From Streptomyces sp. 6-11-2 (GTDB lineage Bacteria > Actinomycetota > Actinomycetes > Streptomycetales > Streptomycetaceae): DNA of 64,000 nt. The stretch is taken from positions 5,022,001-5,086,000 of the forward strand of contig NZ_BJOR01000001.1 in NCBI RefSeq assembly GCF_006540305.1. Direction: 5' to 3'. This document shows, one piece after another, positions 8,113 through 16,452 of the stretch. Every line of letters begins with the position of its first letter. The stretch's first letter is position 1. Made by a program: the position numbers and the translations under genes. The notes beneath the pieces were generated by a model. That model saw only the letters and a list, made by a program, of their open reading frames with translations. It was not told the DNA's origin and did not search any database.

Positions 8113-9336
8113 TCACCTCGACGACGAGCCGAGCCGGACGCCGTCCTCCACCGGTTCCCCGCTGTCCACGGGCACCTCGGCGGTCACCGTGAAACCGCCG
8201 CGGGGCGAGGGGCCGGCCCGCAGCGAACCGCCCGCCGTCGTGAGACGTTCGGTCAGCCCCTTCAGACCGGTGCCGCCCACCCCGGCCGGGTCCGCGTCCC
8301 CGGCCGGACCGGCGGACGTGGCGTACCCGTTGTCGACGACGGTCAGCCGGGCCCGCCCGGCCGTGCCGGTGACGCTGATCTCGCAGCGGCTCGCGCCGCT
8401 GTGCCGTACGGCGTTGGTGACCGCCTCGCGCACCACCCAGCCCAGCAGCGCCTCGGCCTCCGGCGTCAGCGGAGGGCCCGACCGGCGCACCACGGGCTCG
8501 ATGCCGGCGGCGGTGAGCGCCGAGCGGGCCCGGTCCAGTTCCGCGCCGAGGCCGCCGTCGCGGTAGCCGGTGACCGCCTCGCGGATCTCGGTGAGCGCCT
8601 GCCGCCCCACGGACTCGATGTCGGTGATCTGCGTCAGCGCCGCCCCCATGTCGCGGGGCGCCAGCCGCCGGGCCGCCTCCGACTTCACCACGATCACCGA
8701 CAGCGTGTGGCCGAGCAGGTCGTGCAGGTCCCGGGAGAAGCGCAGCCGCTCCTCCTCCACCGCGCGGCGGGCCAGCTCCTCACGGGCGGCGCGCAGTTCC
8801 CGCACGGCGTCGGACAGGCTGAGGATCACTGCCGTCACCACCGTCGACAGGAACGTGCCATAACCGATGTTGATCCCGTTCCAGCCCTCGCGCAGCCCGG
8901 CGACGACCCCGGCGAACAGGCCAAGACCCACACCGATCCGGCCGAGCAGCGGCCCGCGCAGGGCCGCGCCCGTCGCCAGGCCGAACAGCGGCAGGAACAG
9001 CAGCCAGGTGCCGCCGTACCCGATGGCCAGACCGCACGTCACCAGGAACAGCAGCAGCAGCGCGAGGCGGGTGGAGCGGGCCGTGCGCGCTCGTTTGTCG
9101 AAGGCGCGGAGCACCACGTAGATGTAGAGGGAGTTGAAGGCCAGCAGGCCCAGGCCGCCGATCCACGGGTTGGCGGTCTTGCCCTGGAAGAGGTGTGAGA
9201 AGGCGCCCATCCCCATCAGCAGCCAGGGCAGCAGGGAGAAGCCAGTGGGCGGCGGCCCCGGGTACTCGGACTCCCGCCCACCCCCGCGCCCCATCCGGTG
9301 TTCCATGCGGCAGGAGATCCTGCGTGACCAGTTCAT
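8113..9336 (-). CDS. NarL-type sensor histidine kinase (DesK-like)
   Basis: 407 residues, ATG at 9336 with GGGGAG upstream. Five to six membrane helices span about residues 33-178 with almost no extracytoplasmic domain, as in intramembrane-sensing kinases. The HisKA_3 dimerisation segment holds the phospho-accepting His205 in RFSRDLHDLLGH. The ATPase domain follows, with the N box WVVREAVTNAVRHSG and the G1 box TVVDNG. It sits 15 bp after the ABC permease gene and 49 bp before the response regulator gene, so it most likely senses the state of the exporter or of membrane damage, as DesK and BceS do. Confidence 0.87.
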   Translation of the reverse strand: MNWSRRISCRMEHRMGRGGGRESEYPGPPPTGFSLLPWLLMGMGAFSHLFQGKTANPWIGGLGLLAFNSLYIYVVLRAFDKRARTARSTRLALLLLFLVTCGLAIGYGGTWLLFLPLFGLATGAALRGPLLGRIGVGLGLFAGVVAGLREGWNGINIGYGTFLSTVVTAVILSLSDAVRELRAAREELARRAVEEERLRFSRDLHDLLGHTLSVIVVKSEAARRLAPRDMGAALTQITDIESVGRQALTEIREAVTGYRDGGLGAELDRARSALTAAGIEPVVRRSGPPLTPEAEALLGWVVREAVTNAVRHSGASRCEISVTGTAGRARLTVVDNGYATSAGPAGDADPAGVGGTGLKGLTERLTTAGGSLRAGPSPRGGFTVTAEVPVDSGEPVEDGVRLGSSSR

Positions 9337-9351
9337 GTTCGCGCTCCCCTA

Positions 9352-10080
9352 TCAGACCTTGCCGGCATGACGGCGGTAGGACAGCACAGCGTACGAACCG
9401 AACAGCGACAGCCAGCCCGCCAGCACGAGGATGGCACCCGCCGCCGGGGCGTGGCCCTGCGTGACCGACACGCCGAGTTCGGCGATCCCGCGCGTGGGCG
9501 TGTACCCGGACAGGGTGCGCAACCAGCGTGGGAACAGCTCGACGGGGAACCACAGGCCGCCGAGCACCGCGAGCCCCAGGTTGCACACCATGTTGACCAC
9601 GCCCGTGGTCTGCGCGGTCAGCCCGTAGCCGTTGCCCAGGCCGAGCAGCGTGAACGGGATCGAGCCGAGCCACAGCAGCAGCGCCGTCGAAGCCCACTGC
9701 CACGCCGCCAGCCGTACGCCGTTGAGCAGGCCGCCCGCAAGCAGCACCGCGCAGATCGCGGGCAGCACGGTCACCGAGGCGGTCAGCGCCCGCCCGGCGA
9801 CGACCTGGCGCGGGGTCATCGGGGTCAGCCTCAGCTGCCGCAGCCAGCCGACCGTACGGTCCTCGGCGACCCCGCCGCCGGTGTTGAGGGCCGAGCCGAC
9901 CGCGCCGTAGGCGGCCATGCCGACCATGGAGGCGGTCCGCCAGCCCCGGTCTGCGCCGTCGCCGAGGTTGGTGAACAGCAGGTACATCATCACCGGCATC
10001 GCGATCCCGCCGATCACGAAGCCCGTGTCACGCAGGGTGCGGCGCACCTCCAGCCGCAGGTAGTCGAATATGTCGCGCAT
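9352..10080 (-). CDS. ABC-2 type exporter permease
   Basis: 242 residues, ATG at 10080 sharing its A with the TGA of the ATPase gene, so translation is coupled. Six membrane helices are visible. The first follows the amphipathic N-terminus MRDIFDYLRLEVRRTLRD, and the LRQLRLTPMTPRQVVAGRAL segment is the cytoplasmic coupling region typical of ABC-2 permeases such as those in daunorubicin-type exporters. The conserved GLWFPVELFPRWLRTLSGYTP motif precedes the last helices. With the ATPase it forms a two-gene exporter; the substrate is unknown. Confidence 0.86.
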   Translation of the reverse strand: MRDIFDYLRLEVRRTLRDTGFVIGGIAMPVMMYLLFTNLGDGADRGWRTASMVGMAAYGAVGSALNTGGGVAEDRTVGWLRQLRLTPMTPRQVVAGRALTASVTVLPAICAVLLAGGLLNGVRLAAWQWASTALLLWLGSIPFTLLGLGNGYGLTAQTTGVVNMVCNLGLAVLGGLWFPVELFPRWLRTLSGYTPTRGIAELGVSVTQGHAPAAGAILVLAGWLSLFGSYAVLSYRRHAGKV

Positions 10081-11018
10081 CACGCCGCCTCCCATTCGCG
10101 CTCCGTGGCCGCACGCGCGCCCGTCAGGGCCAGGAACGCGTCGTCCAGTGAGGCCGGTGCGACCTCCAGTCCGTGCACGGCGCCCAGTCCGACCAGGGCG
10201 ATCACGGTCGCGTCCGGGTCGTCGGTGCGCAGCCGCGCCCGGTCCCCGCGCACCTCCAGCGACCGCACGCCGGGCAGGAGTTCCAGGCCCTCGGTGCCCC
10301 GCCCGGCCAGGTCGAAGGCGACCAGGCCGCCGCCCGCCGCCCGCCGCAGTTCCTCGCCGGTGCCGTCGGCGACCAGCCGGCCGTGGTCCAGGACGAGGAT
10401 CCGGTCGGCGTGGGCGTCGGCCTCCTCCAGGTAGTGCGTGGAGAACAGCACCGTGCGACCGCCGCGCGCGTAGGCCCCCATCGCGTCCCAGAAGGCGTGG
10501 CGCGCCTCCACGTCCAGGGCCGCCGTCGGCTCGTCCAGCACGAGCAGCGCGGGGTTGCCGGCCACCGCGACCGCGAACCGCACCCGCTGTGTCTGGCCGC
10601 CGGAGAGCCGGTCCACCCGCCGTCCGGCCAGGTGGGCGATCCCGGCCAGCTCCAGGGCGCGGTCGACGGAGAGCGGCGCGGGGTAGCGGCCGGCCACGAA
10701 GGTCACCAGCTCGCGGAGGGTGACCCGGGGGACCGCCCGCGCCTCCTGGAGCATGGCGCCGACCAGACCGGCGCGCACCGCCCGTTCGGGCGGCCCGCCG
10801 AACAGCTCGACCGTGCCCGCGTCGGGCGGGTGCAGGCCGAGCAGCAGCGAGATCGCCGTCGACTTGCCGGCGCCGTTGAGGCCGAGCAGGGCCACCGTCT
10901 CGCCCCGCTCGATGGTCAGGTCGACGCCGTCGACGGCGCGCACGGCGCCGAAGGCCTTGACCGCCCGTGTGAAGGACACAGCACGTCCCGTCTGTGTCAT
11001 GTCTGCGACCTGTGTCAT
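10080..11018 (-). CDS. ABC transporter ATP-binding protein (drug-exporter type)
   Basis: 312 residues. Walker A is GLNGAGKS (46-53), the Q loop is near AMLQEAR, the signature is LSGGQ (138-142), Walker B is LLVLDE (158-163), and the switch His is in STHYLEE. A C-terminal domain of about 90 residues is the usual DrrA/CcmA-type extension. It pairs with the overlapping permease gene downstream. The first codons contain a short near-duplication (MTQVADMTQT), so the true start may be the second ATG at 11000. The gene is divergent from the MaoC gene, and the shared 183-bp gap should hold both promoters. Confidence 0.88.
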   Translation of the reverse strand: MTQVADMTQTGRAVSFTRAVKAFGAVRAVDGVDLTIERGETVALLGLNGAGKSTAISLLLGLHPPDAGTVELFGGPPERAVRAGLVGAMLQEARAVPRVTLRELVTFVAGRYPAPLSVDRALELAGIAHLAGRRVDRLSGGQTQRVRFAVAVAGNPALLVLDEPTAALDVEARHAFWDAMGAYARGGRTVLFSTHYLEEADAHADRILVLDHGRLVADGTGEELRRAAGGGLVAFDLAGRGTEGLELLPGVRSLEVRGDRARLRTDDPDATVIALVGLGAVHGLEVAPASLDDAFLALTGARAATEREWEAA

Positions 11019-11201
11019 GTCTACGACGGTACGAACTCCCGTGCCCCGCCCGGCAGATGCGCTTGTACGGACTCCGGCAGGACAAATGTCACGGCCGGCG
11101 GACCCACGTCCTGCCCGCCTGACTGGGCGTCAGGTTTCTTCACAGCCGAAGAGCGCTGGGCTATACAGGGGAGTGCCAGGAGACTCTGATTCCGGAGACC
11201 C

Positions 11202-12059
11202 ATGCCCATCGACGCAGCCCAGGCCCTCGCCGCCGAACCCCGTACCGTTGAGATCTCCTGGACCCCCAGGGACGTCCTGCTCTACCACCTCGGGATCGGC
11301 GCGGGCCTGCCGGCCACCGACCCCGGCGAACTGCGCTACACCCTGGAGACGCGGCTGCACGTCCTGCCGAGCTTCGCCACCGTCGCAGGCGGCGGTTCGC
11401 CCGGCGTGATCCGAGGTCTGTCCATGCCCGGCGTCGACGTCGACCTCGCCCGCGTCCTGCACGGCGGCCAGTCGCTGACCGTGCACCGCCCCCTCCCCGT
11501 GGCGGCCACCGCCACCGCCACCAGCCGCATCGCCGCCGTCCACGACAAGGGCACGGCGGCCGTCCTGGTCATGCGCACCGAGGTCGCCGACGGCGACGGC
11601 CCGCTGTGGACCGATGACGCGGAGATCTTCGTCCGGGGCGAGGGCGGCTGGGGCGGCGACCGAGGTCCCTCCGCCCGCCCCGCCGAGCCGGCCGGCGAGC
11701 CGGACCGCACCGTCGAGCGGACGGTCCGCGAGGACCAGGCACTGCTCTACCGTCTGAGCGGTGACGGCAACCCGCTGCACGCCGACCCGGAGTTCGCCGA
11801 GCGCGCCGGCTTCGAGCGGCCCATCCTGCACGGGCTGTGCACCTACGGCATGACCCTCAAGGCGGTCGTCGACACACTGTTCGGTGGGGACGTGACCCGC
11901 GTACGGTCCTGTACCACGCGTTTCGCCGGGGTGGTGTACCCGGGCGAGACCCTGCGCATCCGCATGTGGCGGCGGGAGGGCAGGGTCCAAGTGACGGTGG
12001 GCGCCGTCGAACGGGACGACGCGCCGGTGCTGACCGGCACGATCGTCGAGCACGGCTGA
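11202..12059 (+). CDS. MaoC-family dehydratase/hydratase (hydratase 2 fold)
   Basis: 285 residues with two hot-dog halves. The C-terminal half carries the hydratase-2 motif YRLSGDGNPLHADPEFAE, with catalytic Asp188 and His193; the N-terminal half (about 10-150) lacks it and is the usual non-catalytic substrate-binding half, as in eukaryotic-type MFE-2 and mycobacterial double hot-dog hydratases. The reaction would be hydration of a trans-2-enoyl thioester. No other beta-oxidation gene is adjacent, so the acyl substrate is open. A strong hairpin follows at once. Confidence 0.87.
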   Translation: MPIDAAQALAAEPRTVEISWTPRDVLLYHLGIGAGLPATDPGELRYTLETRLHVLPSFATVAGGGSPGVIRGLSMPGVDVDLARVLHGGQSLTVHRPLPVAATATATSRIAAVHDKGTAAVLVMRTEVADGDGPLWTDDAEIFVRGEGGWGGDRGPSARPAEPAGEPDRTVERTVREDQALLYRLSGDGNPLHADPEFAERAGFERPILHGLCTYGMTLKAVVDTLFGGDVTRVRSCTTRFAGVVYPGETLRIRMWRREGRVQVTVGAVERDDAPVLTGTIVEHG

Positions 12060-12065
12060 CACGAA

Positions 12066-12099
12066 ACGGCCCCGCCCGTCAGCAGACGGGCGGGGCCGT
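12066..12099 (+). terminator. Strong intrinsic-type hairpin terminator
   Basis: A perfect 15-bp stem (12066-12080 with 12085-12099) with a 4-nt AGCA loop begins 7 bp after the MaoC stop codon. There is no U tract, as is common in Streptomyces. It also lies just beyond the 3' end of the small gene on the other strand and can serve both. Confidence 0.8.
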
Positions 12100-12115
12100 G
12101 GCGTTCGACGTGCCG

Positions 12116-12271
12116 TCAGGCCGCCGATTCGTTCTGCTCCGCAGGCCTGCGGTGGCGGCCGCTGGGTGCGGCCTCACCGTCGCCGACCGAAACCGGACCC
12201 CGGTGCTTTCCGTGACCCGCGGACTCTTCGACGTCGGCGGCGGACGGCTGGGTCGTGCTGGCGTCGCTCAT
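12116..12271 (-). CDS. Small hydrophilic protein of 51 residues, unknown
   Basis: ATG at 12271 opens a 51-residue frame ending in TGA, with acidic and basic patches (SAADVEESAGHGKHRGP; APSGRHRRPAEQNES) and no hydrophobic segment, Cys or aromatic residue. It looks disordered. It ends 17 bp from a strong hairpin that could terminate it. There is no clear Shine-Dalgarno; a GGGG run 12 nt upstream is weak, and TTGACG lies a little further upstream. Codon third positions are GC-rich in this frame. It is supported by frame and context only. Confidence 0.5.
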   Translation of the reverse strand: MSDASTTQPSAADVEESAGHGKHRGPVSVGDGEAAPSGRHRRPAEQNESAA

Positions 12272-12369
12272 CGGAAGAAATTCACCCCGTCAACAATGAT
12301 CTTTCGTACAGCCGGGCGAGTCTAACCGGCACACCTCGGGTCGAATCCAGCCGGGCACGCCAACCGGCA

Positions 12370-14550
12370 CTACTTCGTTACAAGCCGTCCCAGCGGGGCC
12401 TGTTGAAGCGGAACGGGGCGGGGGGCGGGGCGGGGGCCGTGGGAGGTCGGAGGGCCGGGTTCCGGTGCGGGTTCCGGTGCGGGGACGGGGGCGGGGGCGG
12501 AGTGCGGGCTGGGTACGGATTCGTCTTCGGGGCCGGGGTGAGGTCCGGGGCCGGGGTGAGGTCCGGGGCCGGGGTGAGGTCCGGGGCCGGGGTGAGATCC
12601 GGGGCCGGGGTGAGATCCGGGGACGGGGGATCCGGCGTGCGGTGGGGCTTCGTGAGCGGGGTGGGGCTCGGGTCCGGGGCCGATGCGGAATCCGGTTCCG
12701 AGTGTGGTGTGGGTTCTGGCTCTGGGTGCGAGGTGCTGGTGCGGGCCGGCTTCGCGCGGGTCGGGGGGCCCGCTCTCGGGCCCGACGGGCGGCCCGGCCT
12801 CGGGCGTGGCGTAAGAGGCGGCTTCGGGACCGGCGTGGGGGCCGGCTTCGGGAATGGCCTTGGGCGTGGCGCGGGGGCCGGCTTCGGGTGCGGGGTGCGG
12901 TCCGATTCCGGGTGTGGCGTAGGGCCTGGGTTCGGTTTGCGGTCCGGGAACGGCTAGTGGTCCGGGTTCGGTTTGCGGTCCGGGAACGGCTAGTGGTCCG
13001 GGTTCGGTTCGTGGTCCGGGTTCGGTTCGTGGTCCGGAGTCCGTCTTCACCCCGCTCGGCGGGTCCACGGTGACGACGGTCGCCCCGGAGCGTGCCGCGT
13101 GCTCGGCCAGCGGCATGGTGTCGGCGTGCAGGCCGCTCTTGCCGAGTGGTCCGGAGTCGGCGGGTGGGGCGGATCCGGCGGGTGGTCCGGGTTCGGCGGG
13201 TGGTCCGGGTTCGGCGGGTGGTCCGGAATCCGTCTTCACCCCGCTCGGCGGGTCCATGGCGACGGCGGCTGCCCCGGAGCGTGCCGTGTGCCCGGCCGGC
13301 GGCGCGCTGTCGGCGTGCAGGCCGCTCTTGCCGAGTGGTCCGGAGCAGGCGGGCGGTCCAGGTTCGGTGCGTGGTCCGGAGTCGGCGGGTGGGGCGGATT
13401 CGGCTTGTGGTCCGGGCTCGGTTCCGGGCCGTGGTCCGGGTACCGTCGCCCGGTCCGGCGCGTCGGGCGGGGCGGGGACCGGGATGCGCGTCCCCGCCCC
13501 CGCCAGTCCCGGTCCCGGCTCCGACTGCCTCGTCGGAGCCGTCCACCGCGCCACACCGCACGGCACCGCGCTCGTGGCGTAGGGCAGACGAAGTACGCCG
13601 TCGCCGGTCCACAGTCCGGACCCGGCCAGCCACCCCTCGGGCGCGGGGAGATGACGTACCTGCCGCTCGGCGGGCCGCCACACGGCCACCCAGCTGCCGG
13701 CCGCGCCGTCGCAGCGCAGCGCCACCCCGCACTGCTCCGGAGTGAGCACCTGCCCCGGCTGGATCGCGAACGGCGTCACCACGCAGTCCGGCAGCCGGAG
13801 GCTCTCCGGGAAACGCACCGGCTGCGTGCTGCCCAGCACGCCCCAGCCCAGCCGTTGCCGGCCGGGGGAGGGGGCGTCCGAGCGGATCAGCAGAAGTCCG
13901 CTGTCGGGGTCGGCGAGCAGCAGCCGGTCGTTGCTGGCGGCCGCGATCTGGAGCAGTGGCGACGTCTCGCCGCCGCGCTCAAGGTCCACCACGACCGCCT
14001 TGGTGCGCCCACCGGTCTCCCGGTCCAGGGCCAGCATCCGCCCGGCGCGGTCCAGCCAGACCCCGCCCGAGCAGCGGCCCGGCACCTCGGCCAGGTGCTC
14101 GGGCCCGAAGGCGCCGCCCACCACCAGCCACACCGCCGAGGACCGCTGGCCCACGGCGAGCGCGTAGGCCCGCTCGCCGCCGGGCGCCGGGGGCAGCAGC
14201 CGCAGCCCGGTGCCCTCCGGGCACTCGATCGCGCCGAGCGGCAGCTCGCCGGTGCCCGGTCCGGTCGGATACAGCAGCGAGAAGGTGTGGCGGCCGTCCA
14301 CCAACCGCCGGATCAGCACCCGGCCGTCGCCCATCGGCAGCACCTCCGTGCCGGGCTCCTCGGGCTGGTTGCCGGGCAGCGGCACCGCGTACGGCTCGGG
14401 GCCGTCCAGCGTCCAGCGCTCCGGGTACCAGGAGTCGCCGCTGCGTGCGAGCCGGGCGGCGTAGGCACCGTCCGTCGTGATCGTGCAGCCCGCCCGCGGG
14501 ATACTGTCGTCCTCGCCGGCCGCCGAAGTCTCGACAATGCAGGCTGTCAT
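12370..14550 (-). CDS. Large protein: propeller-like N-terminal domain plus long Pro/Gly-rich repeat tail
   Basis: 726 residues, ATG at 14550 with GGAGGTG 7 nt upstream; the frame runs open further upstream, but that part is a shadow of other genes. Residues 1 to about 345 are a folded domain with repeated strand-turn units (SGLWTGDGVLRLPYA; SSAVWLVVGGAFGPEHLAE), resembling a WD/beta-propeller-like region, with no signal peptide. From about 345 to 726 it is almost only P, G, A, E, S, H and T, built from tandem repeats at DNA level. The tail has no predicted fold and may be length-variable. The function is unknown; it is divergent from the Nif3-like gene. Confidence 0.7.
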   Translation of the reverse strand: MTACIVETSAAGEDDSIPRAGCTITTDGAYAARLARSGDSWYPERWTLDGPEPYAVPLPGNQPEEPGTEVLPMGDGRVLIRRLVDGRHTFSLLYPTGPGTGELPLGAIECPEGTGLRLLPPAPGGERAYALAVGQRSSAVWLVVGGAFGPEHLAEVPGRCSGGVWLDRAGRMLALDRETGGRTKAVVVDLERGGETSPLLQIAAASNDRLLLADPDSGLLLIRSDAPSPGRQRLGWGVLGSTQPVRFPESLRLPDCVVTPFAIQPGQVLTPEQCGVALRCDGAAGSWVAVWRPAERQVRHLPAPEGWLAGSGLWTGDGVLRLPYATSAVPCGVARWTAPTRQSEPGPGLAGAGTRIPVPAPPDAPDRATVPGPRPGTEPGPQAESAPPADSGPRTEPGPPACSGPLGKSGLHADSAPPAGHTARSGAAAVAMDPPSGVKTDSGPPAEPGPPAEPGPPAGSAPPADSGPLGKSGLHADTMPLAEHAARSGATVVTVDPPSGVKTDSGPRTEPGPRTEPGPLAVPGPQTEPGPLAVPGPQTEPRPYATPGIGPHPAPEAGPRATPKAIPEAGPHAGPEAASYATPEAGPPVGPESGPPDPREAGPHQHLAPRARTHTTLGTGFRIGPGPEPHPAHEAPPHAGSPVPGSHPGPGSHPGPGPHPGPGPHPGPGPHPGPEDESVPSPHSAPAPVPAPEPAPEPGPPTSHGPRPAPRPVPLQQAPLGRLVTK
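12531..12620. repeat. 18-bp tandem repeat, five copies
   Basis: Five head-to-tail copies of an 18-bp unit (GGCCGGGGTGAGGTCCGG, the last two with one base changed) encode the repeated hexapeptide (PGPGPHPGPGSH-like) of the Pro/Gly-rich tail. Period 18 keeps the frame, so copy-number change would not disrupt the gene. Confidence 0.85.
13041..13347. repeat. In-frame 189-bp-period duplication
   Basis: A block of about 110-120 bp beginning CCGTCTTCACCCCGCTCGGC at 13041 recurs from 13230 with scattered substitutions. In protein terms DPPSGVKTDSGP and SGPLGKSGLHAD occur twice, 63 residues apart. Between the copies lie three units of an 18-bp GGTCCGGGTTCGGCGGGT-type repeat. Confidence 0.8.
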
Positions 14551-14748
14551 CGTTCGGTCACCTCCTGCCAGGACGGTAGTTTTCCTACACACACCGGACG
14601 GACCGGCGGGCGGCTGCTTCACACATACGGGTGGCCGAAAAACGATTCGCCTGTGGAAACCGAGACCGATGTGCTGGACGGCCCCGGTCCGGACGTGGGG
14701 CGACGGCACCGGTTCAGCCGTGGCGAACACCCAGGTAGCCTTGCACCC

Positions 14749-15636
14749 GTGCCCCGTCTGTCTGAAGTCATCGCCGCGCTGGAGAACCTGTGGCCCGCCG
14801 AGCGGGCCGAGTCCTGGGACGCGGTCGGCACCGTCGTGGGCGACCCCGAGCAGGAGGTCGGCCGGGTCCTGTTCGCCGTCGACCCGGTCCAGGAGATCGT
14901 CGACGAGGCGGTGAAGCTGGGCGCGGACCTGCTGGTCACCCACCACCCGCTCTACCTGCGCGGTACGACGACCGTGGCGGCCTCCACCTTCAAGGGCCGC
15001 GTGGTGCACACCCTGATCAAGAACGACATCGCCCTGCACGTGGCCCACACCAACGCGGACACCGCCGACCCGGGAGTCTCCGACGCGCTGGCCGGGGCGC
15101 TGGACCTCAGGGTCGTACGCCCGCTGGTGCCGGACGCCACCGACCCGGAGGGACGCCGGGGTCTGGGCCGGGTCTGCGAGCTGGACCACCCGCTGACCCT
15201 GCGTGAACTCGCGGCCCGCGCCGCCGAGCGGCTGCCCGCCACCGCGCAGGGCATCCGCGCGGCCGGCGACCCGGAGGCGCTCGTCCGCACGGTCGCCGTC
15301 AGCGGCGGCTCCGGCGACAGCCTCTTCGACGACGTACGGGCGGCCGGCGTCGACGCCTTCCTCACTGCGGACCTGCGCCACCATCCGGCCTCCGAGTTCA
15401 TCGCGGACCGCGCCCACAGCCCTCTCGCGCTGCTCGACGCGGCGCACTGGGCCACCGAGTGGCCCTGGTGCGAGCTGGCCGCCGCCCAGCTCGACGAGAT
15501 CTCCGACCGGAACGGATGGGGCCTGCGGGTCCACGTCTCCAAGACGGTCACCGACCCCTGGACCGCCCACGCGGCGTCCGCCACCCTTCCGAAGAGCGCT
15601 TCGCGCGCCCCTTCCCCTACTTCCTCTACTAGCTAA
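14749..15636 (+). CDS. Nif3-like dinuclear metal centre protein (YbgI/YqfO family)
   Basis: 295 residues from GTG at 14749; no strong ribosome site is visible. Metal-ligand motifs of the family are present: LLVTHHPLYLRG (about 64-75), VAHTNADTADPGVSDALA, and near the C-terminus FLTADLRHHPASEF and LALLDAAHWATE. Members are toroidal hexamers with two metal ions, often annotated 'GTP cyclohydrolase I type 2 homolog'; the true reaction is unsettled. The following zinc-ribbon and RNase H genes are conserved neighbours in Streptomyces, which suggests a shared nucleic-acid-linked role. Confidence 0.9.
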   Translation: MPRLSEVIAALENLWPAERAESWDAVGTVVGDPEQEVGRVLFAVDPVQEIVDEAVKLGADLLVTHHPLYLRGTTTVAASTFKGRVVHTLIKNDIALHVAHTNADTADPGVSDALAGALDLRVVRPLVPDATDPEGRRGLGRVCELDHPLTLRELAARAAERLPATAQGIRAAGDPEALVRTVAVSGGSGDSLFDDVRAAGVDAFLTADLRHHPASEFIADRAHSPLALLDAAHWATEWPWCELAAAQLDEISDRNGWGLRVHVSKTVTDPWTAHAASATLPKSASRAPSPTSSTS

Positions 15637-15649
15637 CGGGAGCCCCCAA

Positions 15650-16393
15650 CTGAACGCCGCGCCCGCCGACCAGATCCGACTCCTCGACGTCCAGGCCCTC
15701 GACGTCCGCCTCCAGCAGTTGGCCCACAAGCGGAAGTCGCTCCCCGAGCACGCCGAGATCGAGTCGCTGAACCGGGACCTCACGCAGCTGCGCGACCTTC
15801 TGGTCGCCGCGCAGACCGAGGAGAGCGACTGCGCCCGCGAGCAGACCAAGGCAGAGCAGGACGTGGACCAGGTGCGCAAGCGCGCCGTCCGTGACCAGCA
15901 GCGCCTCGACTCCGGCGCGATCACCTCGCCCAAGGACCTGTCGAACCTTCAGCACGAGATCGTGTCCCTCGCCAAGCGGCAGGGCGACCTGGAGGACGTC
16001 GTCCTGGAGGTCATGGAGCGCCGCGAGTCCGCGCAGGAGCGGGTCACCGAGCTGACCGGGCGCGTCGCCTCCGTCCAGGCGAAGGCCGACGACGCGACCG
16101 CGCGCCGGGACGCGGCCTTCGAGGAGATCGACGGCGAGGTGGCGTCCGTGACGAAGGAGCGCGAGGTCATCGCCGGCACCGTCCCCGCGGACCTGCTGAA
16201 GCTCTACGACAAGCTGCGCGAGCAGCAGGGCGGCATCGGTGCGGCCAAGCTGTACCAGCGCACCTGCCAGGGCTGCCGGCAGGAGCTCGCCATCACCGAG
16301 CTGAGCGAGATCCGCGCCGCCGCCCCCGACACGGTCGTACGCTGCGAGAACTGCCGTCGCATCCTGGTGCGCACCGCCGAGTCCGGTCTGTAG
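15650..16393 (+). CDS. Coiled-coil protein with C4 zinc ribbon; probable CTG start
   Basis: 247 residues if translation starts at CTG 15650, 7 nt after ACGGGAG. No ATG, GTG or TTG gives the conserved N-terminus (LNAAPADQIRLLDVQALDVR), so CTG is the best choice. Residues about 15-185 form long heptad-rich helices, an antiparallel coiled coil like that of CT398/HP0958. The C-terminus has a C4 zinc site, CQGCRQEL ... CENCRRIL, with spacing CX2C-X(26)-CX2C. It begins 13 bp after the Nif3-like stop, so it is in the same operon. A role in nucleic-acid or protein binding is inferred. Confidence 0.88.
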   Translation: MNAAPADQIRLLDVQALDVRLQQLAHKRKSLPEHAEIESLNRDLTQLRDLLVAAQTEESDCAREQTKAEQDVDQVRKRAVRDQQRLDSGAITSPKDLSNLQHEIVSLAKRQGDLEDVVLEVMERRESAQERVTELTGRVASVQAKADDATARRDAAFEEIDGEVASVTKEREVIAGTVPADLLKLYDKLREQQGGIGAAKLYQRTCQGCRQELAITELSEIRAAAPDTVVRCENCRRILVRTAESGL

Positions 16394-16452
16394 GCCGGTC
16401 TCCGGTCGGGTCGGTGGTCGCGTCTGTAGACGGTCGGTAAGGAGCGAGCGGC

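Noticed and set aside
12531..13400. CRISPR-like array
   Set aside because: The repeats are head to tail without unique spacers and lie in frame in a coding region.
14551..15933. The long upstream part of the Pro/Gly-rich protein frame
   Set aside because: It runs antisense through the Nif3-like and zinc-ribbon genes; a strong ribosome site at 14550 marks the true start.
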